From NCBI RefSeq assembly GCF_013415485.1, contig NZ_JACBXS010000016.1, forward strand, positions 1 to 64,000: 64,000 nucleotides of DNA. Reading direction: 5' to 3'. How positions within the stretch are numbered: the first letter of the stretch is position 1; every line of letters begins with the position of its first letter. The notes under the pieces were generated by a model that did not search any database, had not been told where the DNA came from, and worked only from the letters and a program-made list of their open reading frames with translations. A program made the translations under genes and the position numbers. The DNA comes from Rhabdonatronobacter sediminivivens. Its GTDB lineage: Bacteria > Pseudomonadota > Alphaproteobacteria > Rhodobacterales > Rhodobacteraceae. Positions 48,029 through 56,987 of the stretch are shown here, in pieces.

Positions 48029-50170
48029 GTGGCAAGAGTGCTGCAGGATGTCACCGCGCCCCTGCGGGGGTGGCCACGGGGTTTGGCCCCCGGGGGGCTT
48101 TCGCTGGCCTGGGTGGCGGGGCTGCGGGGGCGGCTGTTCCTGTTTGTGCCGGTGGTGCTGGCCTGCGGGATCGGCGCCTATTTTTCCCTGCCGCGAGAGC
48201 CGACGCCTCAGGAATGGGCGGCGCTGGGGCTGGCGGTTCTGGCCCTGGCGGGTGCGGCCTGGCGACTTCCGGAGAACGCCGCGCCGCTGGCGCTGGGGCT
48301 GGCGCTGCTGGGGGCGGGGCTGGGGGTGGCGGGCCTGCGCACGCATCTGGTCGCCGCGCCGGTGCTGGGCTGGCACTACTACGGCGCGATCGAGGGGCGG
48401 ATCGTGGTGATCGACCGATCCTCGGGCGATGCGCTGCGGCTGACGCTGGATCAGGTGGTGCTGGAGCGGATCAGCCCCGGGCGCACCCCGGAGCGGGTGC
48501 GGGTCTCGCTGCACGGGCAGCAGGGCTTCATCACGCCCGAACCGGGGATGCGGGTGATCCTGACCGGGCATCTGTCGCCGCCCAACGCGCCCTCGGAACC
48601 CGGCGGGTTCGATTTTCGCCGCCATGCCTGGTTCGAAGGGCTGGGCGCAGTCGGTTACACGCGCACGCCCGTCCTCGCGCTGGCGCCGGCCGTTGAGGGG
48701 AGCGCAGGGTTGGCGGTGCAGCGGTTGCGGATGCGGATTTCGGCGGCCGTGCAGGCGGAACTGCCCGGCGATACCGGCGCCTTTGCCGCCGCCATCCTGA
48801 CCGGCGACCGCGGGGCCATCAGCCGTGAGCGGCTGCAGGACCTGCGCGATTCGAACCTGGCACATCTGCTGGCGATCTCGGGGCTGCATATGGGGCTGTT
48901 GACGGGGGTGGTGTTTGGCGCCCTGCGGCTGGGGCTGGCGCTGATCCCGCCGCTGGCGCTGCGCCTGCCCACGCGCAAGATGGCGGCGTTGGGGGCGCTG
49001 GGGGCAGGGGCGTTCTATCTGCTGCTCTCGGGGGGGAATGTGGCCACGGAACGCGCCTTTGTCATGGTGGCGGTGATGCTGGTGGCGGTGATGCTGGACC
49101 GGCGCGCGATCTCGCTGCGGTCGGTGGCGATTGCGGCAACGCTGATCCTGTGCCTGCGGCCCGAGGCATTGCTTTCGGCCGGGTTCCAGATGTCATTTGC
49201 GGCCACGATTGCGCTGGTTGCCGTGTTCCGCGCCCTGCGCGAGGAACGGGATTGGCGCGCGCGCATGCCGCGCTGGACGATGCCAGTGGTGGGGCTGGTG
49301 GTCTGTTCGGTGGTGGCCGGGCTGGCCACGGCACCGGTTGCGGCGACGCATTTCCACCGGGTTTCGGAATACGGGTTGCTGGCCAATCTGCTGGCGGTGC
49401 CGCTGATGGGGTCGCTGATCATGCCGGCGGCGGTGCTGGCGGCGGTGCTGGCGCCGCTGGGGTTGCAGTGGGTGGGGTTGTGGCTGATGGATCTGGGCAC
49501 CCGCTGGATCCTTTGGGTGGCGGCCTGGGTGGCGGGGCTGGAGGGGGCGGTGATGCCGGTCCCCGCCGCCCCGGGCTGGGTCTTGCCGGTGATGGCGCTG
49601 GGGGCGTTATGGGTGATCCTGATCCCGGGGTGGGTGCGGGCAACGGGGGTAGCTGCCTGCGCCCTGGCCCTGCTGGGCTGGGGCATGGCGCCGCGGCCGG
49701 GCGTGCTGATTTCGGGGGATGCAGCTCTGGTGGGGGCGATGACGCCGCAGGGCCGGGTGCTGAGCCAGCCGCGATCCTCGGGCTATGCGGCGGCGAACTG
49801 GCTGGCAGGCGATGGTGACGGCGCCGCGCAGGCGGAGGCCTTTGCCCGCCGTTTCACCCCCGAAGACCGCGGCGCAGTGGTGCTGCGGCTGGGAGAAACG
49901 GAGTTCGTGCATCTGAGCGGGCGGGGCGCGCGCGCGGCGCTGGCGGATGCCTGCCGCCCCGGGCGGGTGGTGGTGATCACGGTCGAGCCCGAGGACCGCC
50001 CCGGCGGGTGTCTGATCCTCGCGCCCTCGGACCTGCGCGACAGCGGTGCGTTGGCCTATGCGCTGGACCGCAACGGCGCGCTGCGCGGGGTCAGCGTGGC
50101 CGAGCGCGCGGGGGTGCGGCCCTGGACCGGGCGTGGAGCGGGCCGCCCGGCCCGGGCGCCGCTGCCGTGA
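48029..50170 (+). CDS. comEC: ComEC/Rec2-family DNA uptake channel
   Basis: A 713-residue inner-membrane protein that carries single-stranded DNA into the cytoplasm in natural competence. It has an OB-fold-like N-terminal part (about 100 to 215), the competence core with LAHLLAISGLHMGLLTG and LSAGFQMSFAATIALVA, and about ten membrane spans. The C-terminal hydrolase-like region after about 560 is short and partly degraded compared with Bacillus ComEC. The start codon is GTG. In related genomes lexA often sits nearby; here a DUF4236 gene follows instead. Confidence 0.9.
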   Translation: MARVLQDVTAPLRGWPRGLAPGGLSLAWVAGLRGRLFLFVPVVLACGIGAYFSLPREPTPQEWAALGLAVLALAGAAWRLPENAAPLALGLALLGAGLGVAGLRTHLVAAPVLGWHYYGAIEGRIVVIDRSSGDALRLTLDQVVLERISPGRTPERVRVSLHGQQGFITPEPGMRVILTGHLSPPNAPSEPGGFDFRRHAWFEGLGAVGYTRTPVLALAPAVEGSAGLAVQRLRMRISAAVQAELPGDTGAFAAAILTGDRGAISRERLQDLRDSNLAHLLAISGLHMGLLTGVVFGALRLGLALIPPLALRLPTRKMAALGALGAGAFYLLLSGGNVATERAFVMVAVMLVAVMLDRRAISLRSVAIAATLILCLRPEALLSAGFQMSFAATIALVAVFRALREERDWRARMPRWTMPVVGLVVCSVVAGLATAPVAATHFHRVSEYGLLANLLAVPLMGSLIMPAAVLAAVLAPLGLQWVGLWLMDLGTRWILWVAAWVAGLEGAVMPVPAAPGWVLPVMALGALWVILIPGWVRATGVAACALALLGWGMAPRPGVLISGDAALVGAMTPQGRVLSQPRSSGYAAANWLAGDGDGAAQAEAFARRFTPEDRGAVVLRLGETEFVHLSGRGARAALADACRPGRVVVITVEPEDRPGGCLILAPSDLRDSGALAYALDRNGALRGVSVAERAGVRPWTGRGAGRPARAPLP

Positions 50171-50250
50171 CCGATCGGCGCGGTTGCCGGGCGGCCGGGG
50201 ATATGCCAGCCTTCGGGCACGTTCGGGGGGGTGCATTGCAAGGGGGTTGC

Positions 50251-51267
50251 ATGAGTTTTCGGTTCTGGCGGCGCGTTCGACTGGCGCCCGGTGTCACGCT
50301 GAACCTGTCGAAGTCCACGGCCTCGGTCTCGTTCGGGCCGCGCGGGGCCAAATACACCATCAGCCCGCGGGGCAATCGCTCCACCGTGGGGCTGCCGGGG
50401 ACGGGGCTGTTCTATACGGTGCATGACCGGCCGGGCGGCGCGCGGGTGCCGCAGCGGGACCGGCTGTCTCTGGGGTTCTTTCGCCGGTTGGTCACGCCCG
50501 CCGATGAGCGTGGCTTTGTCGATGGGTTGCGCGCCCTGAACGACGGCAAGGACGCGGTGGCGCTGGAAGAACTGGAGGCTGCGCGCACGCTGCCTGACGC
50601 GGCCTGGATGGCGGGGATGCTGCGTCTGCAGCGCGAGGATCTGGCCACTGCCCGCGCACATCTGACCCGGGCGCTGGAGGGGCGGGCGGAGTTGGGCGTG
50701 CTCTATGCCAAATACGGGATCGATGCGCAGATCAGCCTGCCGGTGACCGATGAGATCACCGCCCATGTCCGGCCGCGGGAGCGCGGGACTCGGCTGGCCT
50801 TGGTGGAGATAGCCCAGGCCGAGCGCGATCCCGCCAGCGCCATGGGCCATATCGAGGCATTGTTGGTGGCGGGCCCGGGCGATCCGGTGGTGGTGCTCTC
50901 CTTCGCCGAACTGGCGCTTGATACACCCGGGGACCGCGCTTTGATGGAGCGGGTGGTGGAGGTGACCGCGGGGCACGTGAATGAGACCCCGGTGGATACG
51001 GCGGTGCTGCTGTATCGCGCGCGGGCGCTGGTGGCGCTGGGCCTGCCGGAGGCCGCGATCAAGGTGCTGACATTGGCGAACCGGCGCCGCAAGGACCGCC
51101 CCGTTACCTTGATGCGCCAGATCCGGTATGACCGCGCGGTGCTCCATGAGCAGATGGGCCGCCGAGCGCAGGCGCGGCGCGCGTTTGAGCGGCTATATGC
51201 CGAGGATCCGGGCTTTGCCGATCTGCGCGACCGGTTGGCGCTTTCGCCATCGCCCGGCGCTGCGTGA
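50251..51267 (+). CDS. DUF4236 protein with TPR-like helical repeats
   Basis: A 338-residue protein. The N-terminal DUF4236 domain (about 1 to 65) has MSFRFWRRVRLAPGVTLNLS, GPRGAKYTISPRG and TVGLPGTGLFYT, a beta-rich motif found on many phage- and membrane-linked proteins. After residue 85 it consists of helix pairs with TPR character (DAVALEELEAARTLP, DLATARAHLTRALEG, RAQARRAFERLYAEDP). The function is unknown; the TPR part suggests protein binding. The ATG at 50251 follows AAGGGGG. The stop codon lies in the loop of a 12-bp hairpin that overlaps the next tRNA promoter. Confidence 0.82.
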   Translation: MSFRFWRRVRLAPGVTLNLSKSTASVSFGPRGAKYTISPRGNRSTVGLPGTGLFYTVHDRPGGARVPQRDRLSLGFFRRLVTPADERGFVDGLRALNDGKDAVALEELEAARTLPDAAWMAGMLRLQREDLATARAHLTRALEGRAELGVLYAKYGIDAQISLPVTDEITAHVRPRERGTRLALVEIAQAERDPASAMGHIEALLVAGPGDPVVVLSFAELALDTPGDRALMERVVEVTAGHVNETPVDTAVLLYRARALVALGLPEAAIKVLTLANRRRKDRPVTLMRQIRYDRAVLHEQMGRRAQARRAFERLYAEDPGFADLRDRLALSPSPGAA

Positions 51268-51288
51268 GAGCACTTGCGCAGCGCCGGG
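51253..51288. terminator. Hairpin over the DUF4236 stop and the tRNA-Gly promoter
   Basis: CCCGGCGCTGCG (51253-51264) pairs perfectly with 51277-51288 around a 12-base loop that begins with the TGA stop codon. The right arm overlaps the -35 box of tRNA-Gly. There is no U-tract, so it may shield the tRNA promoter from read-through. Confidence 0.45.
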
Positions 51289-51302
51289 TGATGGAGTAAT
51301 GG
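51274..51302 (+). promoter_or_regulatory. Promoter of tRNA-Gly
   Basis: TTGCGC (51274-51279), 17-base spacer, TAATGG (51297-51302), with the -10 box ending 10 bases before the tRNA. The geometry is the same as for tRNA-Gln. Confidence 0.55.
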
Positions 51303-51312
51303 GACCGAAGCT

Positions 51313-51387
51313 GCGGGTATCGTATAGTGGTTATTACATGGGCTTCCCAAGCCCAGGAGGCGGGTTCGATTCCCGCTACCCGCTCCA
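51313..51387 (+). tRNA. tRNA-Gly (anticodon CCC)
   Basis: A 75-nucleotide cloverleaf with encoded CCA. The acceptor stem GCGGGTA pairs with TACCCGC, with T as the discriminator. The anticodon stem TGGGC/GCCCA closes the loop TTCCCAA with anticodon CCC. The T-loop GGTTCGATTCC is canonical. Confidence 0.97.
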
Positions 51388-51408
51388 GCCCTTCCTGCCG
51401 ATGTTCGA

Positions 51409-52026
51409 TCAGGTGCCGATATAGCGGTCGCGGCGGTGGTTGATGGCGATGATAAGGTTGACGATCAGCGCCCCGAGCGCCGAGTAGAGCACCAGCATCG
51501 GGTCGATCAGCGCGAAGGCCAGGGCGAAGATGCCTGCATCGACCGCCAGTTGCACCCAGCCCGCCTGCACGCCGAGCCTGTCCTGCACCCAGAGCGCCAG
51601 GATCCCGACACCGCCAAGGCTGGCGCGGTGGCGAAACAGCGCGAGCAGCCCGGGACCGGTCACCACGCCGAACAGGATTGCCGCGCCCAGCGGGTGCAGC
51701 CTGTCGAAGGTGATCAGCAGCGGGATGAGAGCGCTGAAGAGTGACAGCAGCCCTACGGCGACGAATGTGCGCACCGTGAAGCCCATGCCCATGCGCGCGA
51801 GCGCCAGGGCATAGAACGGCAGGTTGATGGCGAAGAACACCGGGCCGAAGCTCCAGCCCGTAGCGTAGGAGATCAGCACTGCAAGCCCGGCGGTCTGGCC
51901 CGTCACCAGACCGGCCGAGGTCAGCACATGCACGCCAAAGGCGCAGATCAGGGAACCGAACAGCAGGCCCTGCGCATCTTCGAGCAGGGAATGCGGCTGG
52001 GGGGCTGGGGGTGTTGGCGTGGTCAT
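51409..52026 (-). CDS. YitT-family membrane protein
   Basis: A 205-residue protein with about six membrane spans. The pattern GLVTGQTAGLAVLISYATGWS and INLPFYALA matches the YitT/DUF161 group; members lack the C-terminal DUF2179 soluble domain in this short form, as here. The transported substrate, if any, is unknown. It starts four bases after the small multidrug resistance gene ends, so the two form an operon. Confidence 0.85.
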   Translation of the reverse strand: MTTPTPPAPQPHSLLEDAQGLLFGSLICAFGVHVLTSAGLVTGQTAGLAVLISYATGWSFGPVFFAINLPFYALALARMGMGFTVRTFVAVGLLSLFSALIPLLITFDRLHPLGAAILFGVVTGPGLLALFRHRASLGGVGILALWVQDRLGVQAGWVQLAVDAGIFALAFALIDPMLVLYSALGALIVNLIIAINHRRDRYIGT

Positions 52027-52030
52027 CGGA

Positions 52031-52360
52031 TCAGTGCATCGCCGTGTCGGAGAACAGGTTGATCACCAGGATGCCGGCCATGATCAGGCCGATACCGGCC
52101 AGCGCCGGCAGGTCCAGTTTCTGGCCAAAGACCAGGTAGCCGATGGCCGCGATGAAGCAGATCCCCAGGCCCGACCAGATGGCATAGACCACGCCCACGG
52201 GCATGTATTGCAGGGTGATGGACAGCAGGTAGAAGGAAATCCCGTAGCCGAAGACCACCACCACCGACGGCCCTGCGCGGGTGAATTGCTGGCTGGCCTG
52301 CAGCGCCGTGGTGCCGATGGTTTCAAACAGGACGGCGAGGCCGAGAAACAGCCAGTGCAT
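52031..52360 (-). CDS. Small multidrug resistance (SMR/EmrE) efflux protein
   Basis: A 109-residue, four-span proton antiporter subunit that works as a dimer. The essential Glu is in AVLFETIGTTAL (residue 14), and conserved Trp and Tyr residues in VGVVYAIWSGLG are present. It could export quaternary amines or guanidinium; the SMR subtype is not clear by eye. It is the first gene of a pair with YitT. Confidence 0.9.
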   Translation of the reverse strand: MHWLFLGLAVLFETIGTTALQASQQFTRAGPSVVVVFGYGISFYLLSITLQYMPVGVVYAIWSGLGICFIAAIGYLVFGQKLDLPALAGIGLIMAGILVINLFSDTAMH

Positions 52361-52493
52361 GGGCGGACTCCGGGGTGCGAGGGTTTCAGACGCAAGCTGT
52401 CGCAGAATCTGTTGCCCGGGGCAAGCGGGCGGCGGCTCTGGACCGGGGGCGGGTTCGCGCTACGTCCAGTCCGGCAGCGAACAGGAGGGTTTC

Positions 52494-53270
52494 ATGAAGC
52501 CGATGGACAGGATGCGTGCACCGCTGGCCGGATTTGCGGCGCTGGCGATCGCCATGGGTAGCAGCATGGCGGCGGCCGAGATCATGGGTGACACCGTCAG
52601 TTACGAGATCGACGGGATGGCCTATGAGGGCTATGTCGCCTGGAACAGCAATCTAGAGCAGTCCCGCGGGACGGTGCTGATTGTCCATGACTGGAACGGG
52701 ATTGACGCCTATGAACGCCAGCGCGCCGAGATGCTGGCGGCCGAAGGGTTCACCGCCTTTGCCATCGATGTCTATGGCGCCGATGCGGACCCGCAGGGGA
52801 TCGAGGATTATCGCCGCCTTTCGGGCGAGATGTATGCCGACCGGGACATGTTCCGCAGCCGTCTGATGGGCGGGATCGAAGCGGCTGCGGACCTGCCCGG
52901 GGCGGGCGGGCCGGTGGTGATGATGGGCTATTGCTTTGGCGGGGCGGCGGTGCTGGAAGCGGCCCGCGCGGGCGCGGAGCTGGACGGGTTCGTCAGCTTT
53001 CACGGTGGGCTGGACCTGCCAGAAGGGCAGGATTACAGCGCCGTCGCCGCGCCGGTGATGCTGTTTCATGGCTCGGCCGATCCGGTGTCCGGGATGGCGG
53101 ATCTGGCAGCGCTTCTGGATGATCTGCAAGACGCCGGGGTGCCCCATGATGCGCAGGTCTTTGGCGGTGCGCGCCATTCCTTCACCGTCTGGGGGTCAGG
53201 GGATTACGATCTGCGCGCCGACCGCGACAGCTGGTCGGGGCTGCTGCGCTTCCTGGACCGGGTGATGTGA
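52494..53270 (+). CDS. Exported dienelactone hydrolase-family protein
   Basis: A 258-residue alpha/beta hydrolase with a signal peptide (ending SSMAAAE at about 29), so it acts in the periplasm. The nucleophile is the Cys of MGYCFGGAAVLEAA, typical of dienelactone hydrolase; Asp is in HGSADPVSG and His in GGARHSFTVWG. The secreted form is unlike the cytoplasmic ClcD enzyme, so the substrate may be a polymer side group or small ester. The start is backed by ACAGGAGGG. It ends four bases from a convergent M48 protease gene. Confidence 0.87.
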   Translation: MKPMDRMRAPLAGFAALAIAMGSSMAAAEIMGDTVSYEIDGMAYEGYVAWNSNLEQSRGTVLIVHDWNGIDAYERQRAEMLAAEGFTAFAIDVYGADADPQGIEDYRRLSGEMYADRDMFRSRLMGGIEAAADLPGAGGPVVMMGYCFGGAAVLEAARAGAELDGFVSFHGGLDLPEGQDYSAVAAPVMLFHGSADPVSGMADLAALLDDLQDAGVPHDAQVFGGARHSFTVWGSGDYDLRADRDSWSGLLRFLDRVM

Positions 53271-53274
53271 GCGC

Positions 53275-54009
53275 TCAGATCGGGCGGCCGGCGTTCATGT
53301 TGGCGACGGCGCGCTCGATCTCGCGCAGGCGTTCGGCATTGGGCGGGTGCGTGCCAAGGAAACGGTTGCCCGGATCCGGCAGACGGCGAAACAGTTCGGC
53401 GCCGCGCAGGGGATCGTAGCCACCACGCGCGGCGACCAGCGCGCCAAGGCGGTCGGCCTCCAGCTCGAACGCCTTGGAATAGCGCCGCGCGCCCACCGTG
53501 GCGCCGACATTCACCAACTCTCGCGCGGTGGCGTCGCTGACGCCCGAGAGCGCCGCCACCAGCCCGCCCAGCAGCGCGCCGGTCATGGCCTGTTCCTGCA
53601 TCCGGGGCAGGTGATCGGCAATATGGTGGGCGGCCTCATGGCCGAAGACCAGCGCGATCTCATGGGGGCTGCGCATGTCATCGATCAACGCCAGGGTAAA
53701 TCCGATCACCGGGCGCCCGCGTTCATCACGGGTGTGAAAGGCGTTGGGGGGCTGGCCGGGGCGATCATCGAGCACCACCAGGAAGTTGCAATCCAGATGC
53801 GGGGCACGTTCGCGGCAGACCTGATTGGCGGCGGGGCGCATCCGGGTCACCACCTGCGCGAAATCGGCGCGGGTGGTGGCGGTGCCGGGGGCCGAGGGGG
53901 CGGGAGCAGAGGGCGGCGCGGTGCTGACCGGGGGCAGAGGCTCCAGCGTGCAGGCCGCCAGCGCCAGGGCCATGACCGCGATCACGCCGCGCAAGGTGAA
54001 GTTCCGCAT
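53275..54009 (-). CDS. M48-family metallopeptidase lipoprotein
   Basis: A 244-residue predicted lipoprotein: signal RGVIAVMALALAAC with lipidation at Cys20, then a Pro/Ala-rich linker (about 21 to 45). The zinc site GHEAAHHI has His124, Glu125 and His128, and the third ligand is probably in FELEADRLGALVA. This resembles LoiP/YcaL-type periplasmic M48 proteases that clean misassembled outer-membrane proteins. The ATG at 54009 follows AGGGGACAGG. Confidence 0.9.
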   Translation of the reverse strand: MRNFTLRGVIAVMALALAACTLEPLPPVSTAPPSAPAPSAPGTATTRADFAQVVTRMRPAANQVCRERAPHLDCNFLVVLDDRPGQPPNAFHTRDERGRPVIGFTLALIDDMRSPHEIALVFGHEAAHHIADHLPRMQEQAMTGALLGGLVAALSGVSDATARELVNVGATVGARRYSKAFELEADRLGALVAARGGYDPLRGAELFRRLPDPGNRFLGTHPPNAERLREIERAVANMNAGRPI

Positions 54010-54091
54010 ACCTGTCCCCTTTGATACAGGCCGGAGTTTAGCGTGCCCGCGACCGCGCGACAATTCCGCAGGCGTTCACAGCTGCGCGCAG

Positions 54092-54120
54092 AAAAAAGGG
54101 GGGCGTGTGGCCCCCCTTTT
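54092..54120 (-). terminator. Rho-independent terminator of icd
   Basis: A perfect stem AAAAGGGGGGC/GCCCCCCTTTT with a five-base loop; on the minus strand it ends in TTTTTT, 25 bases after the icd stop codon. It is the clearest terminator in the window. Confidence 0.88.
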
Positions 54121-54144
54121 CCGGTTGTCGCACAGTGGCCGCGC

Positions 54145-55359
54145 TCAGCTGACCAGTGCCTTGTTCAGGTATTCGTCAACCTTTTCCAGATAGCCCATGG
54201 TGCTAAGCCATTTCTGATCCGGGCCAACCAGCAGCGCCAGATCCTTGGTCATATGGCCATCCTCAACCGTCTGGACGGTCACGCGCTCCAGCGTCTCGGC
54301 AAAGCGCAGCAGCTCGGCATTGTTGTCCAGCTTGGCGCGGTGCTTCAGCCCGCCGGTCCAGGCAAAGATCGACGCGATGGAGTTGGTCGAGGTCTCCTTG
54401 CCCGCCTGGTGCTGGCGGTAGTGGCGGGTCACGGTGCCGTGGGCGGCCTCGGCCTCGACCACCTGACCGTCCGGGGTCATCAGCGCCGAGGTCATCAGGC
54501 CCAAGCTGCCGAAGCCCTGCGCCACGGTGTCGGACTGCACGTCGCCATCATAGTTCTTGCAGGCCCAGACATAGCCGCCGGACCATTTCATGGCGCAGGC
54601 CACCATGTCGTCGATCAGGCGGTGCTCATAGGTGATGCCCGCTTCCTTGAACTTGTCGGCGAATTCCTCGTCGAACACTTTCTGGAACAGGTGCATGAAA
54701 CGGCCGTCATAGGTTTTCAGAATGGTGTTCTTGGTGGACAGATACACCGGATAGCCGCGCGCAAGGCCATAGTTCATGGAGGCCCGGGCGAAATCGATGA
54801 TCGACTGGTCCAGGTTGTACATGGCCATGGTGACACCGGCGCCGGGGGCGTCGAACACCTCTTTTTCGATCACGGTGCCGTCTTCGCCCACGAACTTGAT
54901 CGTCAGCTTGCCCGCGCCGGGGAAGTGGAAATCGGTCGCGCGATACTGGTCGCCAAAGGCGTGGCGGCCGACGATGATCGGCTGGGTCCAGCCCGGAACC
55001 AGCCGGGGCACGTTCTTGCAGATGATCGGCTCACGGAAGATCACGCCGCCCAGGATGTTGCGGATGGTCCCGTTGGGCGAGCGATACATGCGCTTGAGGC
55101 CAAATTCCTCGACCCGGCCTTCATCCGGGGTGATGGTGGCGCATTTCACGCCAACGCCATATTTCTTGATCGCATGGGCGGCATCGACGGTGATCTGGTC
55201 ATCGGTGCGGTCGCGCTCCTCGATGCCCAGGTCATAGTATTTCAGGTCGATATCCAGATAGGGCAGGATCAGCTTCTGCTTGATGAAGTCCCAGATGATC
55301 CGGGTCATTTCGTCGCCGTCAAGTTCGACGACCGGGTTATCCACCTTGATCTTGGTCAT
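54145..55359 (-). CDS. icd: NADP-dependent isocitrate dehydrogenase
   Basis: A 404-residue enzyme of the eukaryote-like homodimeric type II class, common in alphaproteobacteria, oxidising isocitrate to 2-oxoglutarate. Key blocks are [34 protein letters not shown], the metal-site [20 protein letters not shown], and the NADP-site [17 protein letters not shown]. All look intact. It ends at a strong terminator. An imperfect palindrome at 55429-55444 upstream may be an operator. Confidence 0.97.
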   Translation of the reverse strand: MTKIKVDNPVVELDGDEMTRIIWDFIKQKLILPYLDIDLKYYDLGIEERDRTDDQITVDAAHAIKKYGVGVKCATITPDEGRVEEFGLKRMYRSPNGTIRNILGGVIFREPIICKNVPRLVPGWTQPIIVGRHAFGDQYRATDFHFPGAGKLTIKFVGEDGTVIEKEVFDAPGAGVTMAMYNLDQSIIDFARASMNYGLARGYPVYLSTKNTILKTYDGRFMHLFQKVFDEEFADKFKEAGITYEHRLIDDMVACAMKWSGGYVWACKNYDGDVQSDTVAQGFGSLGLMTSALMTPDGQVVEAEAAHGTVTRHYRQHQAGKETSTNSIASIFAWTGGLKHRAKLDNNAELLRFAETLERVTVQTVEDGHMTKDLALLVGPDQKWLSTMGYLEKVDEYLNKALVS

Positions 55360-55394
55360 GCGTGCCTCCGCTTGGGGTGAGTCGGTTCCAGCGT

Positions 55395-55422
55395 CTCATA
55401 CAGCAAGCGGGGCAGGATGCAA
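55395..55422 (-). promoter_or_regulatory. Possible promoter of icd
   Basis: On the minus strand TTGCAT (55417-55422) and TATGAG (55395-55400) are spaced by 16 bases, about 35 bases before the start codon. Inferred from consensus only. Confidence 0.4.
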
Positions 55423-55458
55423 AGACTTGTATGCCGATGTATACCGAAATCGCGTGAC

Positions 55459-56079
55459 TCAGAGGTCCAGCACGCCGATTGCGCCCAGACCGTTGAGGAC
55501 GAACTGCACCGACAGCGCCGCCAGCAGCATCCCCAGCAGGCGCGTCACCACCATGGACCCGGTCCGCCCCAGGGCGCGTTCGATCATTCCGGCGGCCAGG
55601 AACAGCACGAAACACAGCGCCACCACCCCCAGCATGATCAGGTTGACGGCCACGATCCCGGTCCAGACGCGCCCGGCATCGTTGATCAGCAGGATCATCG
55701 CCGCCATGGCGCCCGGTCCGGCAATCAACGGCATGGCCAGGGGAAAGACCGAAGGGTCCTCAACCACATCGGCGTGACCTTCGCGGCGTTGGGTGCGGCG
55801 GTCGAACAGCATGTCCAGCGCAGTCAGGAACAGCAATATCCCCCCGCCGATCTGAAAGGCGGGCATGGAAATGCCGATGAAGGCCAGAAGCGCATCGCCA
55901 AAAAGGCCAAAGACCAGCAGAAGCCCGGCTGCAATGACACAGGCCCGCAGCGCCACGCCCCGCCGCTGGGCAGAGGTCATCCCCTGCGTCAGCGCCACGA
56001 ACAGCGGCGCCAGGCTGATCGGATCGATCACCACCAGAAGGGTGACGAAGGTGGTGATCAGAAAGGCGGTTTCAACCAT
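55459..56079 (-). CDS. MarC-family membrane protein
   Basis: A 206-residue protein with six membrane spans; the pattern LLVVIDPISLAPLFVALTQG and PLAMPLIAGPGAMAAMILL is diagnostic for MarC/YhgN. Despite the name, a role in antibiotic resistance is not established; the function is unknown. The start at 56079 (MVETAFLITT) matches the family. Separated from the next gene upstream (yihY) by 62 bases on the same strand. Confidence 0.92.
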   Translation of the reverse strand: MVETAFLITTFVTLLVVIDPISLAPLFVALTQGMTSAQRRGVALRACVIAAGLLLVFGLFGDALLAFIGISMPAFQIGGGILLFLTALDMLFDRRTQRREGHADVVEDPSVFPLAMPLIAGPGAMAAMILLINDAGRVWTGIVAVNLIMLGVVALCFVLFLAAGMIERALGRTGSMVVTRLLGMLLAALSVQFVLNGLGAIGVLDL

Positions 56080-56141
56080 GCGATGGCATCCCTGCTGCGA
56101 AACTCCAGTCTGCGCCGGAAGCAGTCCCTGGGGAAGGGCGC

Positions 56142-56987
56142 TCAGCCTTTGTTGGCGCGCCCCTCCAGCACGGCATTGGTCACCCCGCCCAGCAGCACCG
56201 CATAGGCGGCGACATAGAACCACAGCAGCATGATGATCACCGCGCCGATGGAGCCATAGAGCCGGTTGTAATCGGCAAAATGCGCTAGGTACCAGTTCAA
56301 TCCGACCGAAGCCCCCAGCAACAATGCCACCGCCACGACGATCCCGGGCCAGAGCACCATACCCGGTTCAGCCGCACCATCGCGGTTGGGCCCGTAGCGA
56401 TAGAACAGTGCCAGCCCCACCACCACCACCGCCAGGGCCACCATCCAGCGCAGGATTTCGGCGATCACCGCATAGAACCCGCCCAGCGGCACAAAGGCCA
56501 GCACGATGGGCAGCACCACCAGCAGTATCATCGCCGTCACACCGACCGAAACCATGGCAACGGTCAGCGCCAGCCCGTGCAGGTAAAACATCAACCCGCC
56601 GCGCGCCGGCAGGCCATAAACCGCCGTCAGCCCGCGCGACAGCCCCCCCACGCCCAGACGCGCCGACCACAGCGCGATTGCCAGCGACAGAAGCGATGTC
56701 CAGCCCAGGGTCGATTCATGGGTCTGCATCAGCCCCTGAAGCTGCGCGCCGATAAGGTCCACGGCCTCGGGTGGCAGCAGTTCGGAATAGTCCCGGAACG
56801 CGGTTTCGATGATCTCGGGGTCCGCGAAATAGCCGAAGACTGACACCAGCGCGGCCAGGGCCGGGAACAGGGCAAATATCCCGTAGAATGCAACGCCGGC
56901 GGCGGCCAGATCAATCCGGCGCGCCCCCATTGTATCATTGACCGCGAGGAGTGTCCGGACCGCGGGTGCAATCCGGCCCAAAGTCAC
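56142..56987 (-). CDS. YihY/BrkB-family inner-membrane protein
   Basis: A 281-residue protein with about six membrane spans. The early GVAFYGIFALFPALAALVS, the middle RGGLMFYLHGLALTVAMVS and the late YGSIGAVIIMLLWFYVAAYA and LLGGVTNAVLEG are family marks. Once mis-annotated as ribonuclease BN; it is now seen as a membrane protein of unknown role. Its ATG overlaps the stop codon of the H-NS-like gene (ATGA), so the two are made together. Confidence 0.9.
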   Translation of the reverse strand: MTLGRIAPAVRTLLAVNDTMGARRIDLAAAGVAFYGIFALFPALAALVSVFGYFADPEIIETAFRDYSELLPPEAVDLIGAQLQGLMQTHESTLGWTSLLSLAIALWSARLGVGGLSRGLTAVYGLPARGGLMFYLHGLALTVAMVSVGVTAMILLVVLPIVLAFVPLGGFYAVIAEILRWMVALAVVVVGLALFYRYGPNRDGAAEPGMVLWPGIVVAVALLLGASVGLNWYLAHFADYNRLYGSIGAVIIMLLWFYVAAYAVLLGGVTNAVLEGRANKG

